This document shows, piece by piece, positions 8,690 through 17,830 of a stretch of DNA of 24,376 nt. Source of the stretch: Larix sibirica (lineage: Eukaryota > Streptophyta > Pinopsida > Pinales > Pinaceae); contig NWUY0304766334.1 in NCBI GenBank assembly GCA_004151065.3, forward strand, positions 1-24,376, written 5' to 3'. The notes under the pieces are model-generated. The model was not told the DNA's origin, made no database searches, and saw only the letters and a program-made list of their open reading frames with translations. The translations under genes and the position numbers were made by a program. The stretch's first letter is position 1. Each line of letters begins with the position of its first letter.

Positions 8690-9650
8690 CATCGTCGGTT
8701 CGCAAGCAGACATGAATCAATCCATCGGTTCCCAAACTCACCAGAAGCCATATACATAAAATCTTAGATCGACAGCATGAGTAGCTGCATCGACTCTTGT
8801 ATCGAAACTCTTGGATCGACTGCATCTAAACTAGCATAAATTGTTACTTCCTGGGGATCAACTGTTGGATTGACTGTTGTGATTGAGTGCATCGAAACCT
8901 ACCTGTCTCGAGTAGTGGCAAAGAATCCCGGCATCGAGTGGATCAACACCTGGACTACTGGGCACGACCAACTGGGTACGTAAACCAACTGTTCATGGGA
9001 GATCTGCAACAGGTGGTCACTTACAACTCCTTCCTGGGCACGTGCAACTGGGTATTGTCAACAGGGAATCGGGACCTCATTCCTGGGACTGCTCGAATCT
9101 GGGCTGACTGTGACCATAGATTTCAACTCTATTGGGACGTGATAGAAATTCAAGTAGAAAGAAAGCTAAGCATCGAGTGCTTCAACACGTGGATCGGCTG
9201 CATTGACTCTTGAGCTCGACTTACCGGAATAGCCTCTTGGATCGCCCCACCTGGATCGCACACTATCAGCGTCGCCACCTGGATCGAATGCATCACAGGC
9301 ATTGACAAGCACAGCATAGGGAGTACCAGCATCAACAGCATGGAGTACATTTCTTTAGTACCAGCAGCATTGACTCTCGAGTACCGGATCGACTTTTATT
9401 GGATTGAGTACCGGCAGCATTGACTTCATCATATGCTCTGGGATCGACTGCATCGGGTGATCACCACCTCTTGAATCAATTGCATTTCCACCTGGATTGA
9501 CTATTGTCTATTGGCAATGATTGTATCTCGGCTTACCGGCTGGCACTTTAAACCAATCTCTTGGGAATGAGACTGTCTTCTATCGGCGACTACCGGCATC
9601 GACACTTGGAATTTACTCTTGGATCAACTGACTATTGGCAGACTGGCACG
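8690..9650 (+). repeat. Degenerate GGATCGACTGCATCGA array
   Basis: Short units around actcttggatcgactgcatcga recur throughout (near 8765-8830, 8860-8935, 9165-9300, 9360-9480, 9590-9625), mixed with variants containing taccggcagcattgac and cacctggat. Units are irregular in length and 10-40 bp apart. The 108-codon plus-strand frame 8887-9213 falls inside and is probably a by-product of the repeat, since its protein shows no known domain. The start (8690-8760) also carries GGTTC-TACAAG family units. Confidence 0.65.
8951..9028 (+). repeat. Long diverged repeat, copy 1 (partner 20161-20248)
   Basis: Both copies begin tggacta, then tgggcacga, and end with ggtggtcacttacaact. The second copy is about ten bases longer in the middle. 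Similarity weakly continues for some 25 bp (aactgggtattg against aacttagtattg). Confidence 0.65.
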
Positions 9651-10480
9651 GGTGGGAAATGCTGGGCTATCAATTCCCAACCATAGAAGGCATCTACTCC
9701 TACATCTGTTGGCAATCAATTCAATCTTCTTAAAATGACCCCGCCTAGCTAGCAGGTGCTTCCTTTACTATAACTCGGTTTTCAATTCTATATCCATAGA
9801 GAGCCAACTCATTTAATAAGGGGCCGGCAAATAGAAAACTGTTTTGTTTCTACGCCAAGTGAGAACCAACCAATAACTGTTTCACTGTTTCGTAGAGCTA
9901 CTTACCCGAGATTACCGGAACTGAACTAACGCTTTGATGTCCCTAAGTGACTTTCTCCCTTCGACCTTCCAAGCCCATCCCGATAAAAGAAACAAGTGAC
10001 CTGAACTGCCTGGCCATGATTCATTTATCTTTGATTTGAGGTACCCCGCCCAACCAATGGTTTTATCAATCATCCCCCAGCTAATGAAAAAATAAATAGA
10101 TAGACCGTTATTTACTTGACCGTACCAGCATCTGAGGAAGATGAATCCACTTTAGATAGATGATGATTGAAGATAGATTGATAGATCGACGACCGAATTC
10201 TTTCCCACAACGATTGAAATTACTACCCCGAAAGCTAATCCCATTGCTGATGAAGATAGATTCATTCCACCATTCATTTATCCTCTATTCAAGGGTATCC
10301 CGCCCAGGTAAATGGACTCATTTTAGAGATATTCTTCAATAACCCCCCCCCGATCGATTAGGTTTTTATCTAAATGTAGATTTAACACGAGCAGAGCGTA
10401 ATATAGTTATAGTTGGGGTTAATTTAAATGTCCAGCCGCCCTAGTTACGCCCGGTTGAGTTGAGGAAGGAGGCGCCGCCA
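9650..10480. other. Spacer, nothing recognised
   Basis: No repeat family or convincing frame. A 60-codon frame at 10160-10342 is unrecognised. Short words are reused (gaagatagattgatagatcg, gaagatagattcattccacc) around 10155-10270. A run of nine C lies at 10343-10351. Confidence 0.5.
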
Positions 10481-11150
10481 CTACCTCTCTTTCTTTCTTG
10501 AGCTGCAACAGGTTAGGGTTTAGGAACAATAGCTGCCTCTATTTCTTGACTTGTAAAACCGCCCGGTGCTACCTGAAACTGTCACCCGCAGTCACCCGCA
10601 ACCTGGTGCTGTCACTAACAACCGCTAGCAAACGGTCACCCACTTACACACCCCGCCTTAGTAGCACATCACCCCTTATTATGCCGTCCCCGCGTAGCAC
10701 ATCCAGCCTCAATCCACCGTCACTCTTGCGCCCGGAACAACAACAGCCTATCTTTCTTGGCAAAAGACCGGCCTTGCCTCTCCCTATCGGTCGAGCGGGT
10801 TCGTAATATCACCCCCTCGAAGCTATCTTTACCCGCCTCGATATCTTAGTACTATCGTAGGCTATTGACCCGGATGCGAGGTAGGGCCGGCATGCGAACC
10901 ATATAACTGTTTGAACATATTAATAATAATGATAGAGAAAGAAATGGGTAGATAACGCATGTCTTTATGTAGATAAAGCCCCCAAGTCTTCTACTCATAC
11001 GTACGAGCAGAGCTAGCCCCCCATACGTTGGTTGCACTGGTTGGGGATACTTTCCCATAAGATTATCCATGTGCGCTGATGATGAAAACTTATAGGAGGG
11101 GTACAGTGACTAGCTACGAACTCCAGAGAAAAGAAGTATTCCACATGTGA
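10480..11150. other. Spacer with a Ser/Pro-rich open frame
   Basis: A 102-codon frame (10498-10806, plus) starts on TTG and is rich in Ser, Pro, Leu and Thr, a composition that C-rich DNA gives easily. It crosses a 10-bp perfect tandem duplication gtcacccgca at 10581-10600. I recognise no family. Two overlapping minus-strand frames (10852-11070, 11013-11201) lie downstream of the promoter-like nonamer at 11206-11214; neither is recognised. Confidence 0.4.
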
Positions 11151-11205
11151 TGTGCGGGGGCTGGCTGGTTCACTTGAGCCAGATGCCCACCCACGACGCA
11201 ATTTA

Positions 11206-11214
11206 TCTCTTATG
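11206..11214 (-). promoter_or_regulatory. Exact CATAAGAGA promoter-core match
   Basis: On the minus strand this reads CATAAGAGA, an exact match to the seed-plant mitochondrial promoter core CRTAAGAGA. It is followed by TAAATTG and sits just upstream of two unrecognised minus-strand frames. About 0.4 such matches would be expected by chance in a window this size with equal bases, so alone it is weak. Confidence 0.25.
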
Positions 11215-11800
11215 AGTTCACGGTAGTCACGTTATCATAACACCTACCCATAGAGTGAAGGGGGCCCATCTCTTTGTTTGTCGCGCCCTACCTTCCTTAT
11301 TTATTTCTTTCGTTGCGCTTGCGCGCTTAGGGTATGGGTCCGGTATTTAAGCCAACCAACCGACCAATTAGCGACCGCTTGCTTTCCGTCCGCTCGTGGG
11401 GCGGAATCACTCCATTCATTCCTATGCCTCCCTCGTTCCAAAGTAAGGTTTCCTTGTTCCGATTTGATCTACAATCAAGAAAATCATTTATGAAAGAATT
11501 CAAATAGTTTTCCCCTTCTTGCTTGTCGATTGATATACGGAAAAGGACAGAAAAAGGGATCACGTTACAATGATGGGAAGTTTTCGAATCCGTGCTATCT
11601 ATATTGGATAAATGAATTGCTTTATTGGATGGATTGGGGAAATGCTCGATCGAATTCGGCCATTCATAGAATCGGATCATGGAAAGGGAGGGCTGGTCTA
11701 ATACAAATAAAGACTAGTACCGTTTCATCAAGCAAGAGTTCGGGCATGGACCTGTATACAGCGTCTTAGATATGTGTTAACCCGTCGTGCAACTTCGCGT
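11215..11800. other. Unrecognised region open on both strands
   Basis: A 117-codon minus-strand frame (11327-11680) overlaps plus-strand frames of 71 and 79 codons (11278-11493, 11530-11769) and a third plus frame starting at ATG 11335. Stop density is low in several frames at once, which suggests either a decayed gene fragment or composition. None of the proteins matches ribosomal, respiratory or maturase families I know. No shared motif with the rest of the window was noticed. Confidence 0.3.
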
Positions 11801-12820
11801 TCCACTTGTCGCTGCTGGCCCGAATGAGTGATAGGCCCCTCTCCCACCCAACTCCAAAAGCAATGGTCTGCTTCTTGGGCTTGTATACACTTATTTATTG
11901 GATATAGTTAAGTAGAGTAGAGCTCCGGACCCAGTTCTGTTCTTAGTGTGTTGAGCACCCAATCAGTCTTAATCCTAAACACCCCGTTTGGCTCAAGTAA
12001 TCTAATTGCAATAAAAGCCTGACCCGCCTGGACTTTAACCCAAGTCTCTTAATTTGCGAATGGGAGGCCTTTCTATGCCTGATGTAACGAAGGCCCACAC
12101 CAGGTAAGCCTTCCTCCTATATGCTCTCTATGGTTACCGAAAGCAAATGATTCAATGGATTTCCGCTCTCATAATCCAGACGTAGATAAAAAGAGATCTT
12201 AGTCTCTCTTTCTTTAAGTAGTATGGGTATGCTTACCCGGGGTATCGTAAGTAATGGTATGCCTACCAGCCAGATGGTAGGTGGGGTGCCTATGCCTGGT
12301 AGGCATGACATGCTCGTAAGTAATATGCGTAGGTAATTGCTCCCCGCCTTCCTTCCTTTCCCCCCCCATAGGCTAGGCATTATGAAACTCACTTACTCGC
12401 GGTTCTGTAGCACTCCCTAAGACTCGATTTCAGTCAGTTTATATAATAATGCTCCCCCTCACCTCACCCGCACCAGGTAAAGGAATCAATTATGGTATTC
12501 CTTCCCGGGCCAGTTAAACCGCCGGCCGAGTATAAGGGCGCTAAGTGAGTGAAAGGCCAACGAACGCCAGTGCCCTTTAAGTAAGTAAGATTTTTTTTAC
12601 GAGTCGAGTGTAGAGCGGGTCGTATGAAACCGTCCAACCGTCGGGAACAATTAGCCACCTTGTTGTTGGGTAAGGGGGCAAGGTAAACGAGCGAAGCACC
12701 CCTTTATTTCTGATGCTGCTGCGTGCCAGCCCTGCCTGCACGGGGTAGGCAAGCCAGCCATGCCCTGCCGAGTGACACATCAATGCAAGCTAGCCGTTAG
12801 TCATTGCTACCCGGCCAGCA
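11800..12820. other. Spacer with a palindrome
   Basis: Minus-strand frames at 12117-12392, 12464-12658 and 12577-12783 are unrecognised. The visible structure is the inverted repeat at 12259-12306. A run of eight C occurs at 12360-12367, and gtaagtaa words are frequent (near 12248, 12315, 12580). Confidence 0.5.
12259..12306. other. 10-bp inverted repeat with nested hairpin
   Basis: atgcctacca (12259-12268) is the exact reverse complement of tggtaggcat (12297-12306). Inside, cctacca (12262-12268) can instead pair with tggtagg (12275-12281) over a six-base loop, so two mutually exclusive folds are possible. Confidence 0.55.
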
Positions 12821-13580
12821 TCGAGCGATATTTAGATTAAGTAAGTCAATAGTTCAGAAAGTAAGGGAGGGATATTGAAAGGCATTCGTTAATTAAGGGC
12901 AATTAAAAGACTTACCTGGGCCATTCAAAGACCTATTTAAATACTTTCCTTACTTTGTTGGAATGACTCTATCATGAACTAGATAGAATAAAAGACTTTC
13001 GATGACGATTGGGTATTGTTACGAGTCATCTTATTCACTGCTTTTTACCCTTACAAGTCCCGAAGGGTAAAAGTGCTAAATCTATGAGCATACATACTTA
13101 TATATTAGCGTCAGGTTTAACCCTAGCTTCCCCTCAAAGCCTTAGCAAAGCTCAGGACCTTTCCTTTTTTTTTTGGATCCTAGTTACTTGGCGGATCCCG
13201 AAGCGGCGTGCAGCGAACTAAAAAAAATGACTCGAGGAACCATCCCACCCATCAGTAGTCGGGGCACCTATGGCCCTCCCCGAATGGTGGTTCAGTAGAT
13301 GGGATATCTTCGTGACTTTTGCCCGGCTTTTCCTTGATTCCTTAGGCTTATCCGCCCCTGGCTGGATTGACTGAACGAAAGGGAAGGGTCCATTGAGGAA
13401 GGTTTTGACTGGGGGGGCGGGGAAGATAGAGGGAGTGGAGGGCTTTAAAACAGAGGGTAAAAAGCGGTAAAAAAGTGATTGAGGATACCATTAGAATGGT
13501 TAAAGCGGAACCTCTGACCGGGATTTGGGCTTGACCCCTTATTTGACTGCAGTCCATGAGGGGCGTGCTTCGCAGAATAA
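12820..13580. other. Spacer with a hairpin, no gene recognised
   Basis: Frames 13009-13221 (plus, opens on ATT) and 13348-13557 (minus) are unrecognised. The hairpin at 13043-13072 lies within the former. A run of seven G is at 13411-13417. Confidence 0.5.
13043..13072. other. 10-bp perfect hairpin
   Basis: ttttaccctt (13043-13052) pairs exactly with aagggtaaaa (13063-13072) over a ten-base loop. Mitochondrial mRNAs of plants often end at such stems, but no gene is visible upstream on either strand. Confidence 0.5.
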
Positions 13581-13582
13581 CT

Positions 13583-13591
13583 CATAAGAGA
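13583..13591 (+). promoter_or_regulatory. Exact CATAAGAGA promoter-core match
   Basis: CATAAGAGA matches the plant mitochondrial core CRTAAGAGA exactly. The upstream 20 bases are not notably AT-rich. The nearest downstream structure is the Ala/Ser-rich tract from 14063. Chance remains plausible. Confidence 0.22.
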
Positions 13592-14062
13592 AGTAAGGTA
13601 TTCTTTTTATTTATCCTTTGATAGAAGTATTCTTTAACAAGCTCATACATAAGTCAGCCTTATCTATTTATAGCAAGCTCATAAGCCAGCCTATCAAATG
13701 ATCTTCTCGCAGGACGCAGGTTCTTTCGCTTTCTCTCGCTTTCTTTCTCTCTATTTTTTTAGTAAGGCAACACGCAGGTTTACGGTAGGCAACAAGCACT
13801 CGAACTCAGGCAAACACTCGATGGTAACCTATGTATCAATTGTCATGGTCCAAAATTGACCGTAGCTCCTACAGTGAACAAAGGCAATTTGCAGCTATGT
13901 ATTTTTTCCTCCATAGGCTGCACAGTGCATCATTTTGCATGACTCCAAGATCTATTGTTATGGTCTTGGTGATAGAAAGGACCTTCCCTCCTTCTTCTAT
14001 TTCGCTTACCTCTTCTTCAGCTTAGTTAGGGAGAAAGTTTATACGCTCCAGATTCCTCTATT
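13592..14062. other. Spacer with CT-rich microsatellite
   Basis: An irregular ctttctttcgctttctctc tract lies near 13720-13760. Short duplications are seen (aagtattcttt twice near 13597 and 13626; aagctcata twice near 13639 and 13675). Unrecognised frames begin at 13831 and 13935, the latter opening on CAT-free sequence and running into the Ala/Ser-rich tract. Confidence 0.45.
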
Positions 14063-14377
14063 TATGCTAGTTCAACTGGTGATGCTGAAACTTATCCTGG
14101 AAATGAGGCTTGGAATGAATGAGGCCGGTTCTAATGCTAATGGTAACGCTGCTGGTTCAACTGGTGCTTCTGGGACCGCCGGTTGTACTGCTCCTTCAAA
14201 TGATCCAAATCTTATGCTTTGAATGCCGGTTCAACTGATGATGCAAATACTTGGTGCTTCTGTGGGGATAATGCTCCTTCAAACGCTGACGGGGCTATTG
14301 GTCGTAATGCCCCTTCAACCGCTTCAACTGCTGCTTGTTCTACCCTGTATCACCGAGCTTTTAACTGGTCATTTTAA
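14063..14377 (+). pseudogene. Frame-broken Ala/Ser/Thr/Gly/Asn-rich tract
   Basis: Three successive plus-strand open segments in different frames share one composition. 14063-14122 (19 codons to TGA) begins YASSTGDAE; 14118-14222 (34 codons to TGA) contains NEAGSNANGNAAGSTGASG; 14222-14377 (51 codons to TAA) contains NAPSNADGAIGRNAPSTAST. The DNA repeats gct, ggt, tca, act and aat codons in short irregular units. It could be a low-complexity domain of a once intact gene broken by indels, or a minisatellite that only looks coding. No family is recognised and no start or ribosome signal is seen. A related, inverted piece lies at 18631-18774. Confidence 0.3.
14148..14164 (+). repeat. 17-bp word shared with 18713-18729 (inverted)
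   Basis: gctgctggttcaactgg here and gctgctcgttcaactgg on the minus strand at 18713-18729 match at 16 of 17 positions, tying the two Ser/Ala-rich tracts together. Confidence 0.6.
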
Positions 14378-14559
14378 GAATGCGAACGGGGAGGGACGTG
14401 TTGTGACTCGACCGTTATGGGAGAGGTACGTGAAGTGAATAACCCTAACTTTACGTGATTGAAACACTTCGTTTCAAGTCATAAGGCAAGCAAGCATAAT
14501 TACATATATAATGAGATATATCTTTGTATACCATATATAAGGTAGATCGATGATGATTC

Positions 14560-14601
14560 GAGCGCGCGTAATAACATATATAATGATAATGACGCGTGCT
14601 C
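14560..14601. other. Hairpin displaying one motif copy in its loop
   Basis: gagcgcgcgt (14560-14569) pairs with acgcgtgctc (14592-14601), nine Watson-Crick pairs and one G-T. The 22-base loop holds the second CATATATAATG motif. Confidence 0.5.
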
Positions 14602-14845
14602 ACGAAAATGATATGCATGCGGGTCGTGGGGCACAGCAAGCAAAGGAAGAACGGGTGGATAAAACGGAATCGCGTAGACTCGTATATAATATAGATCACA
14701 TATGAAAGCGGTCGACCGCGACGCGGAATGTCAACAAAAAAGAAAGGCGATATTACATATATAATGATCTCTCTATGCGAAGGCTTTGAAAGGAAGAAAG
14801 ATAGTGAACGGCCCTATTAATGAAATCAATTCTGATCGAAATGAT

Positions 14846-14879
14846 GAGATTGCATAATTACGTATATAATTCATGACCG
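14846..14879 (+). repeat. 34-bp exact direct repeat, copy 1
   Basis: Begins gagattgcataattacg and ends ttcatgaccg; identical to 15113-15146, 267 bp downstream. It contains one full CGTATATAAT motif. Confidence 0.9.
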
Positions 14880-14887
14880 GAAGAGAC

Positions 14888-15021
14888 CGCTAAAGTCGAA
14901 GTCAAACGAATACGTTTTTCAGTTAGCAACACATCGCCCAACAGCACCCCCTCGAAGCGGGTCGGTCACCGGTGCCAATTGACTACTGAAGAACGCGGAG
15001 TTGAAACCTTCGACTTTAGCG
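14888..15021. repeat. 14-bp perfect inverted repeat
   Basis: cgctaaagtcgaag (14888-14901) is the exact reverse complement of cttcgactttagcg (15008-15021), 106 bp apart, between two motif copies. It could make a long stem in RNA or a cruciform in DNA. Confidence 0.8.
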
Positions 15022-15112
15022 CCGGATCGCCCGGTTATGACATATATAACTCATGACTGAAAGAAATGGACTTTGAAATCAGTTCGCCGAAATCTATTAT
15101 TCTCCAAATTCA

Positions 15113-15146
15113 GAGATTGCATAATTACGTATATAATTCATGACCG
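15113..15146 (+). repeat. 34-bp exact direct repeat, copy 2
   Basis: Identical to 14846-14879. Upstream similarity (gaaatcagttc...cgaaatc against gaaatcaattc...cgaaatg) extends the homology leftward with a gap, so a larger unit was duplicated. Its end lies 14 bases before the open frame at 15160. Confidence 0.9.
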
Positions 15147-15159
15147 ATTAATTAACTAG

Positions 15160-15435
15160 AATCCGTACGCTTTCTCTTGGTCAAAGCGCCTATTCTGTTT
15201 CTTAAGATCGAATAGGTCAGCCCGCGGCAAGCCGCCTGTCGTGGTAACTCTCTCGATGGTGACGAGACTGAAAAGTGGGAGAATGGTCGAAGAGTGCCAT
15301 TTCGAGGAAAGGGAACCTCGAGAATACATAACCCTGGATCCATCTTCTTGCGAGTGGGTAATTACCAGCAAAGGTATGGGTGACGGATCGTTACGCCCGG
15401 TTGCAGCCTGTCGTCATCTATACCCAGCAAGCTAA
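15160..15435 (+). other. Unrecognised 91-codon open frame
   Basis: Open from the codon after TAG 15157-15159 to TAA 15433-15435. The first ATG is at 15256 (59 codons to the stop), so a natural start is uncertain. The protein is hydrophilic with clusters such as EECHFEEREPREY and no recognised domain. Minus-strand frames (15152-15343, 15156-15371) are open over the same bases, so low stop density from composition could explain it. A CGTATATAAT motif ends about 20 bases upstream, which would suit a promoter, but that is inference. Confidence 0.25.
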
Positions 15436-16140
15436 GAGGTTGGTCTTCCCATCTCTGGGATTTCCAAAGCAGTAGGTGGGATCGATAAAGCTATTAGAAA
15501 GGCTTAGTGAACCTTTCGACCATCTACTGTCTCTATTACGAATTCGTTGCTGCCTACCCCCCTTGACCCCCCATTATTGTGATATATGTTATATGATTAT
15601 TTTTGGTTATTTATTTATCTAGATAGAGGAATGACACATTATTCATTACTTTAACCCCTTATTTGATAGCGAGGGACAATTACAAATCTACTCTCTCTTC
15701 TTACAGGCCCTCAGGCATTTACTTCGTACATGCCGCTGGCATTCACTATAGATACTTACTAGGTGCTTCGACAGGTAGTCTCAGGTGTCACAACGTTATG
15801 GCATATAGATGGATAAAGATGTATTGATCGATCGATGGTATTTAATCTATTTAAGTTGATATTGATATGATTTTGGAATTTGATATTGTTATTTTGCTGA
15901 TTGAGAGAGAAAAAAGGGTGGAAATGAAGGATCATCAGCATTAGCATTAGAAAAAGAAAGAAATGAAATATTAAGATACATATAAAGCAGAGTAAGAGGC
16001 AGAGTCATATTATGGAATTTATGATTTATTATTATTCATTACCATCGCACTTGAACATGTGTCTAGTTTATTCCGGATTTAGCGGATTCACGGAAAAAAC
16101 ATAGCCACAAAACCCACACTGATAAATCCCAGCTGTGAAC
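15436..16140. other. AT-rich spacer, nothing recognised
   Basis: Contains runs of TTATTT, GATCGATCGATGG (about 15826) and ATTATTATTATT-like tracts near 16023-16036. Only one 62-codon minus-strand frame (15759-15947, Asn/Ile/His-rich), typical of AT-rich spacer. Confidence 0.55.
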
Positions 16141-17830
16141 CGGGCTTTTTTCGCGCCTCTTCGCTCGTTTGGGACTAGCTAGTCCGATCCCATTCCGCCC
16201 TCTGTTCGATACCAGTCTTTAGCAAGATATGATGTTAGTCTTTCTCTGATCACAAGAGGAAAGAAAGAAGCAGTTGAGGCAATAGCAGTTCCTTTGAGCC
16301 AATCTAATTTTTTATTTGAAATACCAACTGTGCCTTCGAGCGGAAAGCCCACTTCAGCATTGGGAAATAAAACCATTGGTTCGACTTGAAGTCTTCAGAA
16401 TTGGGGATTCAATCACTCTAGTTGCCATCCATCGGTGGACATAATCAAAGAAAGGTCAGCTTCTCCGGGTCTCCTTGCTCCTTCGGCCTGCCTTTATTCC
16501 TGCTGCTAACCGCTTTCATTGCTCTAAGTCAAGTTGATTTTCATAAGTATATAACAATCTAGATCGAAACCAGGGGCATAGTCCCAATACCCGCAAATAA
16601 GACCAGAGCGAAGGGGTTCAGTCGCAGCTTTGCATTCTTCCCGCCTTCTTTCAATTCTGGTTAGTGCTTCCCATCCCAACTATGGAGACAATTCGAGTCA
16701 TTTGCCTAGGTAGGCCTAGGATGAATTCAATGAGAATGAGATTGATTGATCGCTATGAACGGCACTAGTAAGTCCCCCATTTAAAGCTTGGCTCTAAAGG
16801 GAAGGAGCAGGGGCGGCCATGCCCATTGATTTACAATAACCACTGATCCTATCTGGTAAAGGCAGTATATGGAAGGTGCAGAAGTCCTGCTTGCTTTAAG
16901 GTCAGTGCCAATTGGAAGAGTTCAGAGGCGATCAACTGAGTAAAGGAATTTAGATAATTAGAAGCTTTAGAAGCTGGTAGCATTGAGCAATCCCGGCCGA
17001 GCTGAGGCAGTCTTAACACGTTATGGGGTTGGCTCCTCGACTTGTAGAATTCTAAGAAGCTTTGTTGGATATTCTCCTGTTCCGGGCTGTTCGCTTGGTT
17101 GGTCAACTGGATTGGATGAGACGTGTCTAAGAGCGAAATTGCTATGAGTTCAGCCGATCCTCTCCGGCAAAGCAAACAGGATCAATCTAGGCCAAATAGC
17201 CAGGGAGGTTGAAAGTGCGGGCGCTTCCCAGTAGGAAGGCCAGGTTCAGACTCCCTATCATTTAGCTATGCCTACTTTTGTTAGAGAATTTCCCGTATTG
17301 ATAGGGCCAATAGGTCTTGCCATACGCCACCCTTCAGTACTGAATTTACCAGCTTTATCTGGCGGCCACGTTAGCTTCGCGCCTGTCTATCATCTTTATA
17401 CCCCATCTTACGATTAGATTTTAGAGAATTACACTACGTGCCAGTGTTTCTTATTCGCTGCGCACCCTATTGTTGGTTTACCTACTCTCCACCTATTACC
17501 TCACCCACCTATAGACCCGGGATGGCACGGCATGAAACCACCCCTTACTATCAGAAAGGCAAGCGGATTAAAGCCAGCTGTTCGATATTGGAATCGAGGG
17601 TAGCAGGCTGAAAAGTGAGGAAACTATGTAGCCATATCTGGTCTCGCTTCTCCAGCAATTGGACGTTCAAATTCTTTTACGGAAAGGATCTCACAAACTC
17701 TGTGCAGAGCTGAGAGGTAAGGGAGAAATAGTCTTTACCTAGAGTGGGCTTCGGTTCGTGCCAGGGCATATTCGAGCGGGAAGAAGGTCAACGCCTTTTT
17801 GCCTTGATTCGGGATAGTGAAGTGCCCGGT
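16141..17830. other. Spacer, no recognisable gene
   Basis: Minus-strand frames 16179-16376 (65 codons) and 16849-17175 (108 codons) have balanced amino-acid composition but match no family I know and have no start context or neighbour to support them. No repeats shared with other parts of the window were seen. A small palindrome cctaggtaggcctagg lies near 16705-16720. Confidence 0.45.

Larger units (their letters stand above)
14494..15146 (+). repeat. Cluster of seven ATTACRTATATAAT motifs
   Basis: Motif copies have their central C at 14503, 14575, 14681, 14756, 14861, 15041 and 15128, all in the same orientation, giving intervals of 72, 106, 75, 105, 180 and 87 bp. Three (14503, 14861, 15128) are preceded by gcataatta. 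Between motifs the DNA is unusually CpG-rich (for example gtcgaccgcgacgcgg near 14712). The R position alternates CATA and CGTA, the two forms of the plant mitochondrial CRTA promoter core, so multiple promoters or a protein-binding array are possible readings (inference). The minus-strand frame 14451-14699 overlapping it is unrecognised. Confidence 0.65.

Noticed and set aside
8887-9213. 108-codon plus-strand frame as a gene
   Set aside because: It lies inside the TCGA-rich array and the neighbouring long repeat; repeat structure explains the open frame.
10343-10351. Long C or G homopolymers (also 954, 5931, 12360, 13411, 22307) as functional G-tract sites
   Set aside because: Each is a single run without a second to fourth G-tract, so no G-quadruplex layout; slippage is a simpler explanation.
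11327-11680. 117-codon minus-strand frame as a gene
   Set aside because: Plus-strand frames are open over the same bases and no translation resembles a ribosomal, respiratory or maturase protein.
14494-15146. CRISPR-like array from the regularly spaced motifs
   Set aside because: Motif spacing alternates and is far larger than CRISPR spacers, and no cas genes are present.
16075-16180. Zinc-finger-like CxxC peptide on the minus strand
   Set aside because: A single CxxC with a stop codon soon after is not enough to support a domain.
16849-17175. 108-codon minus-strand frame as a retroelement fragment
   Set aside because: No reverse transcriptase, integrase or zinc-knuckle motif was found.
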